From Candidatus Thiosymbion sp. (GTDB taxonomy: Bacteria; Pseudomonadota; Gammaproteobacteria; Chromatiales; Chromatiaceae): a DNA stretch of 34,338 nucleotides. The notes beneath the pieces are model-generated. The model saw nothing but the letters and a program-made list of their open reading frames with translations. It was not told the origin of the DNA and did no database searches. This document shows positions 9,505 through 17,738 of this stretch, piece after piece. The stretch spans positions 1-34,338 of the forward strand of contig JAHDND010000164.1 in assembly GCA_018435665.1 (NCBI GenBank), in the 5' to 3' direction. The position numbers and the translations under genes are program-made. Position 1 is the stretch's first letter. The number at the start of each line of letters is the position of its first letter.

Positions 9505-10537
9505 GCCGCACCACCGCAACGGCCGAGGCGCCCAATCGCATCAGCGGCGCGGGTGGGTTGTCGAGCCTAATCCGCACCGGGAAGCGCTGGACGATGCGCA
9601 CCCAGTTGAGCGACTTCGGAACATAGGGCACACCGCGGGGCAGATTCACCAAATCCTCGGAAATGACGCCCCAACCGATGCTTTCGACCGTCCCGAGGAC
9701 GGGGCGCGAACGATCGGCGAGCACATAGACGGTCGCGCAGTCGCCGATCTCGATGCGGGGAAGTTCCGTCTCGGGGAAGGTTGCCGAGGCATACCAATGC
9801 TCGGTGTCGATCAGCGTAAAGAGCGACTGACCGGGTGCGACGATCTCGCCGGTCGAGACGGTTAGGCCGACGACCAGTCCATCATGGGGCGCACGCACCT
9901 GCGTCGCCGCCAGGTCTCGCTCGGCGATGGCCAGCGCCGCCCGCCGGGCGGCGACCAGGGCATCCGAAGCTTCGAGCGTGGTCACCAGTGCATCTGCCGC
10001 GTCGGCCTGGCGCAGCGCCTGGTCGAGGCTGGATTGGGCATCGTCCCGTGCGGTACGGGCATCGTCGACCTGTTGAGCGGTGACATAACCCTTAGGTGCC
10101 AGCGGCAAGAGCCGGGCGAGCGTCGCCTCGGCGAGCGCGAGGTTGGTGCGGGCCCGCTGAACCTGCTCGGCGGCAACGGCCGCGTTCGACTGCTCGGCGG
10201 AGATCGTCCGACGCTGCGCGTCGCGCGTTGCCTCGGCGAGTCGCAGATCCGCCGTGACCTGCGCCACGGCGAGCCTGTAGGGCTCGGGATCGATCGCGAA
10301 CAGCAGATCGCCCTCGGCGACACGCTGGTTGTCCACCACGGCGATGGTCACGACCCGACCCGCGATAGTGGCTGCAATGTTGACGACACTCGCCGTCAGC
10401 ACGGCATCCTCGGACATGGGATTGTTCGCGGCGCGTTGGAAGTACAACCATCCTGAGAACACCGTGCCGATGACGATCACCAGCGCTACGATGATGCCGA
10501 CAACTGTGTATTTTCGCGCATAGGCAGACTTGGCCAT
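9470..10537 (-). CDS. mdtN: Membrane fusion protein, HlyD/EmrA family (MdtN-like)
   Basis: Periplasmic adaptor of 355 residues linking the inner-membrane exporter to the outer-membrane channel. One N-terminal transmembrane helix (about 12-32) is followed by the lipoyl/barrel-sandwich half motif GRVVTIAVVDNQRVAEGDLL, a long alanine-rich coiled-coil hairpin, the second lipoyl half (RAPHDGLVVGLTVSTGEIV) and a beta-barrel region. The order matches EmrA and MdtN. It starts three bases after the ytcA stop and overlaps the start of mdtO. The long tail after the beta-barrel is unremarkable. Confidence 0.88.
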   Translation of the reverse strand: MAKSAYARKYTVVGIIVALVIVIGTVFSGWLYFQRAANNPMSEDAVLTASVVNIAATIAGRVVTIAVVDNQRVAEGDLLFAIDPEPYRLAVAQVTADLRLAEATRDAQRRTISAEQSNAAVAAEQVQRARTNLALAEATLARLLPLAPKGYVTAQQVDDARTARDDAQSSLDQALRQADAADALVTTLEASDALVAARRAALAIAERDLAATQVRAPHDGLVVGLTVSTGEIVAPGQSLFTLIDTEHWYASATFPETELPRIEIGDCATVYVLADRSRPVLGTVESIGWGVISEDLVNLPRGVPYVPKSLNWVRIVQRFPVRIRLDNPPAPLMRLGASAVAVVRHGEDCDSGAPD

Positions 10538-10540
10538 GCA

Positions 10541-10882
10541 CTAGCGCCCGAATGTGGCTGCCGCAACGGCAAAGGCAATCAGGCAGGCGAGCGCGATATA
10601 GACGAGCGTGCGCATCGGTATGCCTTCGTCGATACCCAAGCGAATCAGCAGCATCCGCACGAGCACGGAGCCAAGCACGCCAAGAACGGCGCAGAACAAC
10701 CAGTAGGGAAAATAGGCACCATAGAATGGCAGCGACGGGCTCGCCGCGAATCCGCAGCCTTGCAGCCCGAGCAACAGGTGCGCGAGCGGAGCGATCCACC
10801 TCACGGCTGTGTTCCCAATGATCGGGCGCGCAGCGAATCTTGGGCGAGGCATCAGGTTCTCCCCGACCCGCTTGGGCTTCAC
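10541..10882 (-). CDS. ytcA: YtcA-like small lipoprotein
   Basis: Small protein of up to 113 residues. A hydrophobic stretch ends in LGLQGC, a plausible lipobox (C43 from the first start, C33 from the ATG at 10852), followed by two hydrophobic helices (about 57-80 and 91-110). This lipoprotein-plus-two-helix layout and the position directly before mdtN match YtcA, the first gene of the E. coli ytcA-mdtNOP operon. The first ATG overlaps the stop of the upstream amidase by four bases; the shorter start would give a length closer to that of E. coli YtcA. Function is not established in the family; by position it is an accessory of the exporter. Confidence 0.75.
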   Translation of the reverse strand: MKPKRVGENLMPRPRFAARPIIGNTAVRWIAPLAHLLLGLQGCGFAASPSLPFYGAYFPYWLFCAVLGVLGSVLVRMLLIRLGIDEGIPMRTLVYIALACLIAFAVAAATFGR

Positions 10883-11982
10883 GCCGACTTCAGCGCTGCT
10901 GAACCGTCTGCCGCATCGCCCCTAAACCGCTGAAACGGCAACACCAGCGGCTTGTCTGCTCCGGCCAGTGCCGTGAGGTCGAAACGCGTGTAGTTGTAGG
11001 TCTCGTAATCCCGCAGAAAGAAGAGCTTGCGGTCCAAGTCCGAGATGCTCGTCCAACAGGTGAACTCGGTGGCAGCACCACCGCCCGGCCCGTCGAGACC
11101 CTTGACCTCCAGATGGCTGGTCCCGGCCTCGGGATGATCGATCGTCACCCCCCGCGGCCGGTCGAAATTGTTCATGATATGGGCGAGCGTCGTCACTGCC
11201 CTGTCCGGCGTATCGGCCTTCTCGGCGTACTGGGCGTAGAAAGCCGCTCGCACGAAGCGCCCGACCGATGTGTTGGACGCCGGCAAACCTGAGGTCGCGA
11301 TACCCGAATCCGGCTGAGTGGCCACATAGTCGCCGAAGGTCGCGGTCGGCCGATCCACGTTGCTGAGAAACGTGTAGTTGTCGAGATTTGTCAAATGCCA
11401 GTCAAAGCGAGGGCCGTTGGTCAGCACCCGCACGGGATTGTCGTAGACTGACATTTCGCCCCGATGGAATTCAATGACGAAAGAGGCGCCGCTGGCGTCG
11501 TTCACCAGATAATGGAAGGGGGACACCACGCCGCCCAGCATCGCAAGGGCCTCGAGCTTCACCGGCTGGGTGGCGAGCGCCGCTTTGACTTCGGCAACGG
11601 AGCCGAACTGCCCCAGTGCCCAGAGTCCGAGATCGGAAGCCGAAAGGACCGCAGCCTGGTTCGGAACCTGCGCCTCGGCCCCGGCAGCCATCGGATAGGA
11701 CAGCAGACTGAAGGTCAGGCCTTGATCGTTCAGACCCTCCAGAACCTTGAGATCCGCCGGACCGATGGGGTCGTCTTTCGTCGGGATCCGCGCCGGCATG
11801 GTAATGGCGAGCACACCGTAGCGGGCCGTGAAGCGCACAGGTGGATGATCCGCAATCCGGGAGTTCATCGCGAAACCCGCGGGGAACCAGGCGATGCGAT
11901 AGGGCAGATCGACCGTGAGCTCAAGGGTCCGCCCGAAATAGGCCCTTCCGGCGGCGTCACGATAGACGAGCGATGTACACAT
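10879..11982 (-). CDS. Choloylglycine hydrolase / penicillin V acylase family amidase
   Basis: Ntn-hydrolase of 367 residues expected to cleave linear amide bonds. The nucleophile is Cys2, exposed after removal of the initiator Met (MCTS). R18 is conserved, but the position of Asp21 in Gram-positive bile-salt hydrolases is Glu21 here (YFGRTLE); a later LTNGPRFDW and a conserved Arg in SVGRFVRAAF fit the rest of the active site. There is no signal peptide from this start, which follows AGGAG, so the enzyme looks cytoplasmic. It is the promoter-proximal gene of the amidase-ytcA-mdtNOP unit. In a free-living bacterium the natural substrate is more likely an N-acyl amide such as an acyl-homoserine lactone or acyl amino acid than a bile salt (inference). 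Confidence 0.88.
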   Translation of the reverse strand: MCTSLVYRDAAGRAYFGRTLELTVDLPYRIAWFPAGFAMNSRIADHPPVRFTARYGVLAITMPARIPTKDDPIGPADLKVLEGLNDQGLTFSLLSYPMAAGAEAQVPNQAAVLSASDLGLWALGQFGSVAEVKAALATQPVKLEALAMLGGVVSPFHYLVNDASGASFVIEFHRGEMSVYDNPVRVLTNGPRFDWHLTNLDNYTFLSNVDRPTATFGDYVATQPDSGIATSGLPASNTSVGRFVRAAFYAQYAEKADTPDRAVTTLAHIMNNFDRPRGVTIDHPEAGTSHLEVKGLDGPGGGAATEFTCWTSISDLDRKLFFLRDYETYNYTRFDLTALAGADKPLVLPFQRFRGDAADGSAALKSA

Positions 11983-12084
11983 GAAGATCTCCTGACTGTC
12001 TTGACGCCGGTGTTGTCACCGATTCCGCGCTCAACATCCGACCTGTAACCCATCGCAGCCGAACGCACCAGATACCCGCCTTAG

Positions 12085-12160
12085 CCTCGATCATGGGGTG
12101 AAAAAGCGGATGCATGGCAAAGACCCTGAACGGATGCTGCATATCCTCGATCAAGGGGCG
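12085..12160. repeat. Direct repeat upstream of the amidase-efflux operon
   Basis: CCTCGATCATGGGGTG at 12085-12100 recurs as CCTCGATCAAGGGGCG at 12145-12160, two mismatches in sixteen, exactly 60 bases apart. It lies about 100-180 bases upstream of the operon start, a position suitable for a regulator binding pair. Confidence 0.35.
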
Positions 12161-12188
12161 GCGATATCATATCTGGTAACGTACCGAG

Positions 12189-12202
12189 CGAAAACGTTTG
12201 GC
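12189..12202. promoter_or_regulatory. Candidate LacI-type palindrome
   Basis: CGAAAACGTTTGG has the central AACGTT symmetry seen in many LacI/GalR-family operators. No LacI-family gene is present in the window, so the call is tentative. Confidence 0.2.
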
Positions 12203-12245
12203 AAATGGGTGTGCTAGCCCATTACGGCCAGCGGTGCCGAAGCCG

Positions 12246-12428
12246 TCAGCCCCCCTCGGCCAAATCTGATCCAACCGCGCTCCTTTGACCGACATACGCT
12301 GTGCGGGGCTTACCCGTTCGCCGTGCAACCAGTGCGAGGAAGGCTGCCGCCACGCCGTTCAGAAGGAACTCGATGGTCACGAACCATCCGATTTCCCACA
12401 GGCCCGAGACCGGGCCCAAGCGACAAAT
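12246..12428 (-). other. In-frame open continuation after the stop of the membrane protein
   Basis: Directly after the TGA at 12429-12431 the same frame stays open for 60 codons to a TGA at 12246. It encodes a convincing transmembrane helix (GWFVTIEFLLNGVAAAFLAL) followed by a basic stretch (VARRTGKPR), with mostly G or C in third positions. No ATG is present; TTG near 12419 or GTG near 12380 are the only possible starts and neither has a strong ribosome site. It is either a lost C-terminus of the preceding gene, a readthrough extension, or a separate tiny membrane protein. Confidence 0.4.
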
Positions 12429-12995
12429 TCAAGCGAACTTGCGCTTGTAGACGACCATAACCGCGACGGCGGCCAACGGCAGCAAGACCATGAAGATCGA
12501 TAGTTGGTCCAGGTAACCGAGCGCAACAGCAATGACTGCGAGGATGACCCCGAGCAGCATGAAGGTCCAGTCGAAATGCACCCCGGCCAGATAGCAGCTC
12601 AAGGCGAGAACCAAGAGGGAGTAAACCGAGGCCGGCCCGCGGTTGGTGATACCCGTCGCCTCGAATAGTAGAATGATCTTGATCGCAATAAGGGCCCCCA
12701 ACCAGTGAAAGACCTCGGAGCGAATCATCGGCCACACCGGCTGCGCCTGATGTTTGGCCTTGAGCCAAGCCCTGATGATGCTGATCCCAGCATAGACCAG
12801 TATCAGACCGAACCAGTACAACCGCAGAATCCCACCCTGGTCCTCGGCCTGCGAGACGCCGGCACCCACAAGCGCAAGCACCAGCATGACGAGAAAGACC
12901 CAAAAATCAGCTTGCCGAACCCCCGACTTCAGTTCAGACAGTGATGGGATGCCGTGCCTCCCGCGCACTTCGACCTGGGCAGCTTCTTTGGACAT
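12429..12995 (-). CDS. Hypothetical six-helix membrane protein
   Basis: Integral membrane protein of 188 residues, family not recognised. The ATG at 12995 follows GAGAG and is preferred to a GTG at 13025. A soluble, charged N-terminus of about 30 residues (KEAAQVEVRGRHG) precedes six hydrophobic segments spread evenly to the C-terminus, which ends in YKRKFA. No conserved catalytic or metal-binding residues stand out. It stands alone, with gaps of over 400 bases on both sides, between the efflux operon and the ATPase unit. The frame remains open for 60 codons after its stop and adds another helix, so the gene may have been longer. Confidence 0.6.
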   Translation of the reverse strand: MSKEAAQVEVRGRHGIPSLSELKSGVRQADFWVFLVMLVLALVGAGVSQAEDQGGILRLYWFGLILVYAGISIIRAWLKAKHQAQPVWPMIRSEVFHWLGALIAIKIILLFEATGITNRGPASVYSLLVLALSCYLAGVHFDWTFMLLGVILAVIAVALGYLDQLSIFMVLLPLAAVAVMVVYKRKFA

Positions 12996-13523
12996 AGTTG
13001 GTCTCTCGTTAACAACTGTCGACACCTTGCGCCAGCATGGCGGTCACCGGCGAATCGCCATGTAGCACACAGTCTTCGGCGCGCCATCGGAGTTACTGTC
13101 CGCAGCTTCGTCGTCAGCCCTCGGCGAACGCCACTGGTCTAACCTCGCGATGACCATGCTCCGGATTCTGGAATGGCGGCGCCGCCCTGCGGTGGCGCCC
13201 CGTCAGCTCACGCCTTACCGGTGGGTGTGGGCTCTGTCTCCAACCACTCCAGATCTCTTGCCTGTTTCAGCCTTCGGTGTTCATTGAGTTGGGAGGACAT
13301 CGGGGCGCATTGAATCAATCGCTATACCAGTGCGTGCCCGCAACAGCCTCTTACCGACTTGCTTGAACTCGGATTGATGCAATCGAGAAGAGGGTAGCTC
13401 AATGTATCGCTTGCCTTAGTCGGGGGGCAAGCCGGGAGATACCCAATATGGGCCAAGGGCGGTCATTATCAGCCGACGGGAATTTCATAGCATCGTTTAC
13501 ACCCAAAGCTTAGAAAGGGTCCA
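12996..13523. other. Intergenic stretch, no gene seen
   Basis: More than 500 bases between the membrane protein and the ABC fragment without a convincing coding frame on either strand. It presumably contains the promoter of the membrane protein at its left end. I see no terminal inverted repeats or transposase remains. Confidence 0.4.
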
Positions 13524-13922
13524 TCAAGGTCTTATCGCCTTGAACGCCACCCTATCCATGTGCCCGATCTCTAAGTCCTCGCGCCCGAAGGCCTTTACGG
13601 CCTGCACGGAACCCAGGCCCTCCTGCACTACCGCGAGCACTTCGCTCTGCTTGAAGCGCACCTCGCGCGTAGCCTCCTTGACCGCTTTTTTGAAGCGCAC
13701 CACGAACATCAGCAGAAATGGCGTCAGGCCGATGGCAATCAGCGTGAAATCCCAGTCGAGCCAGAACATCAGCCCGACCATAAAGAGGATCGTCACCAGG
13801 TCGACGATGATGCCCAGCGTTGACGAGGAGGCGAAGCCCTGCACCGTAGAGACGTCTCCGGTGATAGTGGACATCAGCGTTCCATGGGCGCTTTTGAAAT
13901 TTACGGGCGGCAGCGCGTCCAA
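13524..13922 (-). pseudogene. Fragment of an ABC exporter transmembrane domain
   Basis: About 132 codons encode the middle of an ABC-type exporter membrane domain: LMSTITGDVSTVQ, two hydrophobic helices, then VQEGLGSVQAVKAFGRE, which is the conserved stretch before the last helices in MsbA-like exporters. The first helices, the last helices and the whole nucleotide-binding domain (no Walker A, no LSGGQ) are missing. The only possible start is a TTG, and the frame is closed by a TGA a few codons upstream, just beyond the ppk2 stop. It is best read as the remnant of a truncated gene left by rearrangement at the end of the ATPase-ppk2 unit. Confidence 0.7.
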
Positions 13923-13944
13923 GTCGCGCTGTCTTCACCGGCAT

Positions 13945-14811
13945 TTAGCTCTTCTTGTGCTTACCGGACAGCTCCACCTCCTGGGTCGCCGCCGCATGAT
14001 ATTCCCGCCGGATCTGGTCCAGGTCCACCGTCGGCTTGGGGTATTGAAGGTTCATCGCCTCCAGCGCATCGGCGACGATGTTGGCGACCGCCAGGTTGCG
14101 AAACCACTTGTGGTCGCAGGGGATGGTGAACCAGGGGGCGTGCGCGGTGGAGGTACGTTCCAAGGCCTCGTCGAAGGCATCCAGGTAGTCGTCGAAGAAC
14201 TCGCGCTCCTTGTAATCGGAGTCACTGATCTTCCATTGCCGATTGGGATCATCCAATCGCTCAGCGAAGCGCTTGAGCTGCTCCTCTTTGGACACGACCA
14301 AGCAGAATTTGAGGATGGTCGTGCCGTTCTCGAAGGCTAGCAGCCGCTCCCACTCATTGATCAGGTCGTAGCGCCGCTCCCAGACCTTGCGCGGGATCAG
14401 CTTGTGCACGCGGGTGACCAGCACGTCCTCGTAGTGGGAGCGGTTGAAGACGGCCACCTCGCCCTTGCCCGGGGCGTGCGGGTGAATGCGCCACAGGAAA
14501 TCGTGCGCCGCCTCGGCGGCGGTCGGCGCCTTGAACCCCTGGACCTTGCAGCCCTGGGGGTCCATGCCGCTGATCACATGCCAACACACGCCATCCTTAC
14601 CGGCGGCGTCCAACCCTTGCAGCACGATCAGGAGCGAGTGTTGGTTGTCACCATACATCTGGCGCTGGAGCGCACCGATCTTAGCCTTGACGGCCTCCAG
14701 TTCCTGGCCCGCTTCCTGCGCGGCGTCGCCGTGACCGTGACTGGCCGGATCGAATTGGTTGAGGCGAACCTTGGTGCCTGGTTTGACGATTAACTTATTG
14801 GTGTAGTTCAT
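13945..14811 (-). CDS. ppk2: Polyphosphate kinase 2 family phosphotransferase (class III-like)
   Basis: Cytoplasmic enzyme of 288 residues that uses inorganic polyphosphate to phosphorylate nucleotides. Walker A is GLDAAGKDG (66-74), followed by the PQGCKVQGFKAP segment and the lid/Walker B region FNRSHYEDVL (122-131). The FNRSHYED form and the length match class III enzymes, which can raise AMP and ADP to ATP, better than class I (which carry a FDRSWYNR-type motif). Its start overlaps the stop of the proton ATPase by four bases (ATGA), so both are translated together. The placement suggests local ATP supply from polyphosphate for the pump, which is an inference. Class should be confirmed by phylogeny. 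Confidence 0.88.
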   Translation of the reverse strand: MNYTNKLIVKPGTKVRLNQFDPASHGHGDAAQEAGQELEAVKAKIGALQRQMYGDNQHSLLIVLQGLDAAGKDGVCWHVISGMDPQGCKVQGFKAPTAAEAAHDFLWRIHPHAPGKGEVAVFNRSHYEDVLVTRVHKLIPRKVWERRYDLINEWERLLAFENGTTILKFCLVVSKEEQLKRFAERLDDPNRQWKISDSDYKEREFFDDYLDAFDEALERTSTAHAPWFTIPCDHKWFRNLAVANIVADALEAMNLQYPKPTVDLDQIRREYHAAATQEVELSGKHKKS

Positions 14812-17435
14812 ATCGCCGAGACTCCCGAAATCGACTTGTTCAATGGCGACTGCTGCGAGGCGCGCTGATCAAGAACGTGATAGTAGATCAGCTTCACGAC
14901 ATCGGTCACGACCATCCAGACCAGGCAATAGAGGAATACGATCCCGATCAGGTCCCAGGGCAGTTGCGGCACCAAGATGCCGTAGGCGCACATCAGGGCG
15001 GCTACCGCCTTAGTCGCCACAATCGCCACGAAGAGTGGCGCGCTCGGGAAGGGCGGCGCGAAGATTGAGTGCCTGGTACGCACCACGAACAGCAGCAGGT
15101 GGCCACCAACTGCGAGTTGGAGGAACAGCATGGTCTGAAGGTGGTTGTGGTCGAGGGCAAAATGCGCCATCAGCGCCGGATCACTCATCCATTCCATGCC
15201 CACCAGGACCAGACCGAAGCTCTGCGCAATGGCGAGCAGCCCCATCAGCGACGAAAACACCAGGATACTATGCATTTGCCAGCGGACCGGACGTGCCGAG
15301 GTCTCGACGTTGTCATAGGCGATGGTCATGATGGGAATGTCGTCGAGCAGAGCCAGGACGACGATCATGATGGCGGTCAGGGGCTGGAAGCCGAAGAAGG
15401 CATAGGCCAGCACGACGACGAACATGATGTCGAGCGTCATGGCGATGCGGTAATAGACATAGGAGCGGATGCGTTCAAAGATCTTGCGCGCCTCCACGAT
15501 GGCATTGACGATGGTCGAGAGTCCCGGCGCCGTCAGAGTCAACGCCGCGGCGCTTCGGGCGGCGTCGGTAGCGCCGCTGACCGCGACACCACAATCGGCC
15601 TCCTTCAGGGCCGGGGCATCGTTTACGCCGTCGCCGGTCATGGCGACCAGATGGCCCAACTGCTGGAGGGCCTTAACGATCTGGTACTTGTGCTGCGGGA
15701 AGACCCGGCCGAAGCCGTCGGCACGCTCGACCGCCTGGGCGGCGGACTTAGGGATCTGGTCCGGGTCCTTGCCCTCCTCGAAGACATTCCCCGCCACCAG
15801 CAGGTGTCCGCCCATGCCCAATTGCTTAGCGATCTCGCTGCCGATGGCCACATCATCGCCGGTGACCATCTTCACCGCCAGACCGAGCTTCTGGGTCTCC
15901 GCGATCGTCGACTTGGCATCGGGCCGTGGCGGGTCCATCAGTGACAGCAGGCCAATTAGGGTCCAGGTCTTGCCGTCGTCGCTAGAGTTCGCGACCCCGA
16001 GCGCCCGGTAGCCGCGACCGGCCAGTTCGTTGACCTGGCCGTCGTACTTACCGCGGGTGACCGGATCGAGGTTGCAGAGTTCGGCGATCGCCTGCGGCGC
16101 CCCCTTGGCGTAATGGAAGGTCCGCCCCTGGGCGTCGGTGACGGTCGCCACCGTCTTCTTGTTGACCGGGTCGAAGGGCACGAACTTGGTCTGGGTGACG
16201 GTATCCAGAGACTTGGGGTCCGCCAGGGCCAGCAGCACCGCCTGATCAATGGCGTCCTCACTGCTGCGTTGACTCGCCAATGCGGCGGCAAAGACCACGT
16301 CCTGAGGTTGGGCCTCCCCATAAGGGATGGGCGAATCCAGCTTGAGCTGGTTCATCGTCAGGGTACCGGTCTTGTCGCTACACAGCACGTCAACCCCGGC
16401 CAGTTCCTCGATCGCCGAGAGCCGGGAGACGATCGCCTTCTCCTTGGACAGTGCCAAGGCCCCTAGGGCCATGGTGACGGACATCACCGCCGGCATCGCC
16501 ACCGGTACCGAGGCGATCAGCAGCACCAGCACGAACTGGGCGATCGCGCCCATGGTGTCCCAACCCCAGGTATCGGCGACCACGACATCGTTATAGACCT
16601 GGAAGCCCACCAGCACCACGGCCAGGGCCGCCGCGAGCATGATCAGGAAGTCGCCGATCTGCAGGACCGCCTGCTCGGAGTGTGACTTGGAGCCAGCGGA
16701 GGCGACCAGCTTGGCGGTGCGCCCGAAGAAGGTCTGGTTACCGGTCGCGGTCACCACCGCCGTCATGGTCCCTTGCTTGGCGATGCTGCCGGAGAAGGCG
16801 CTGTCGCCAACGCCCTTGGAGACCGGCAGGGATTCGCCGGTCAGGGCCGACTGGTCCACGCTCAAGTAATCGCCGTCGATCAACAGGCAATCGGCCGGCA
16901 GGATCTCTCCCGCGGCTACCGAGATCACATCCCCCGGGACCAGATCGGCGGAATCGATTGACAGCCAATGACCGCCACGCAGCGCCCGCGCCTTTAGCGC
17001 CAGACCCTTCTTGAGTGCCGCCAAGGCGTTCGCCGCCTTGTTGTCCTGCCAGAAGCCAACCGCGGCGTTGTAGAGCAAGAGACCGGTCACCACGGCGAAG
17101 TCTGGCCAGTCACGGCGCGCAAGCGAGATGAGTGCCGCAGCCTCGATCATCCAGGGGATGGGTCCCCAGAAGTAGCCGATGAGCTTGGTCCAGCGGCTCT
17201 CCTCATGGGCGACGATGGCGTTCGGCCCGACCTGCTCCAGCCTACTCTTGGCCTCGTCCACGCTCAGGCCCTTGGACGAGGTTCCCAGTTTGGCGAGTTC
17301 CGCCGAGATGGCAGCCGGTCCCAGGGTGGTCTGGGCCACCGTACCGGACGAGGGTTGAGTGACGGCTGGCGGCGGCGGTGCCGCAGTGGCCGCGCCCGGG
17401 GGGGCGGTATCGGCAATGACGGTGAGGGTGGTCAT
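14808..17435 (-). CDS. Plasma-membrane proton-efflux P-type ATPase (P3A)
   Basis: ATP-driven proton pump of 875 residues related to fungal and plant plasma-membrane H+-ATPases. Visible motifs: TGES in the actuator domain (SALTGESLP), the phosphorylated aspartate in SDKTGTLT (D354), and TGDGVNDAPAL in the hinge. In the sixth helix LLDDIPIMTI aligns with plant AILNDGTIMTI, so D699 matches the proton-acceptor aspartate (D684 of Arabidopsis AHA2), supporting H+ rather than Ca2+ transport. The N-terminus has a proline/alanine-rich stretch of about 40 residues; no long C-terminal autoinhibitory domain is present. The ATG follows GAGGAGG. It sits 31 bases after a 67-residue gene and overlaps ppk2. 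Expected role: expelling protons under acid or energy stress. Confidence 0.93.
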   Translation of the reverse strand: MTTLTVIADTAPPGAATAAPPPPAVTQPSSGTVAQTTLGPAAISAELAKLGTSSKGLSVDEAKSRLEQVGPNAIVAHEESRWTKLIGYFWGPIPWMIEAAALISLARRDWPDFAVVTGLLLYNAAVGFWQDNKAANALAALKKGLALKARALRGGHWLSIDSADLVPGDVISVAAGEILPADCLLIDGDYLSVDQSALTGESLPVSKGVGDSAFSGSIAKQGTMTAVVTATGNQTFFGRTAKLVASAGSKSHSEQAVLQIGDFLIMLAAALAVVLVGFQVYNDVVVADTWGWDTMGAIAQFVLVLLIASVPVAMPAVMSVTMALGALALSKEKAIVSRLSAIEELAGVDVLCSDKTGTLTMNQLKLDSPIPYGEAQPQDVVFAAALASQRSSEDAIDQAVLLALADPKSLDTVTQTKFVPFDPVNKKTVATVTDAQGRTFHYAKGAPQAIAELCNLDPVTRGKYDGQVNELAGRGYRALGVANSSDDGKTWTLIGLLSLMDPPRPDAKSTIAETQKLGLAVKMVTGDDVAIGSEIAKQLGMGGHLLVAGNVFEEGKDPDQIPKSAAQAVERADGFGRVFPQHKYQIVKALQQLGHLVAMTGDGVNDAPALKEADCGVAVSGATDAARSAAALTLTAPGLSTIVNAIVEARKIFERIRSYVYYRIAMTLDIMFVVVLAYAFFGFQPLTAIMIVVLALLDDIPIMTIAYDNVETSARPVRWQMHSILVFSSLMGLLAIAQSFGLVLVGMEWMSDPALMAHFALDHNHLQTMLFLQLAVGGHLLLFVVRTRHSIFAPPFPSAPLFVAIVATKAVAALMCAYGILVPQLPWDLIGIVFLYCLVWMVVTDVVKLIYYHVLDQRASQQSPLNKSISGVSAI

Positions 17436-17466
17436 GGTGCCTCCTCAATCAATGGTTTGTGGACCG

Positions 17467-17670
17467 TCATTTCTGGTTCGCCTCAACCTCGGCTAGCGCA
17501 GACTTGAGCGCCTGCATCACGAGGCCCCGCGTTTGCTGCTCGTCATTGATATCCGGCACGTCCCACTCCATGATTCGCACATACTTTTTCAGCATATGCT
17601 GGAGATCCTCAACAATTTCCCGCTGATAACGCGCAAGCTCAATTTTTTCGCTATTGTCAGTGCCTGTCAT
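17467..17670 (-). CDS. Small hypothetical protein leading the proton ATPase unit
   Basis: Protein of 67 residues, soluble and charged, predicted mostly helical (ARYQREIVEDLQHMLKKY, then ALKSALAEVEANQK). It has no signal peptide, helix for the membrane, cysteines or known motif. The ATG has GAGG at a good distance (GAGGATCGCACCC). It lies 31 bases before the ATPase on the same strand and downstream of a candidate promoter, so it is probably the first gene of the ATPase-ppk2 operon. A role as a cytosolic regulator of the pump is possible but only by position. Confidence 0.6.
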   Translation of the reverse strand: MTGTDNSEKIELARYQREIVEDLQHMLKKYVRIMEWDVPDINDEQQTRGLVMQALKSALAEVEANQK

Positions 17671-17710
17671 GGGTGCGATCCTCTAGGTTACTTAATTCCG
17701 TGAGCCGATG

Positions 17711-17738
17711 CCTATCGACTTCAAAACCGTATTGTCAA
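17711..17738 (-). promoter_or_regulatory. Candidate sigma-70 promoter for the ATPase-ppk2 unit
   Basis: On the minus strand a perfect TTGACA (17733-17738) is followed after 16 bases by GATAGG (17711-17716). The -10 is poor, but the position, about 40 bases before the start codon of the first gene, is right. Confidence 0.4.

Noticed and set aside
7744..9570. Plus-strand open frame of 608 codons opposite mdtO
   Set aside because: It lies antisense to a well-supported FUSC exporter, is rich in Arg, Gly, Asp and His without domain features, and arises from GC-rich codon bias.
10879..11982. True bile-salt hydrolase
   Set aside because: Family motifs fit, but Asp21 is Glu and the organism appears free-living, so a bile-salt substrate is not supported.
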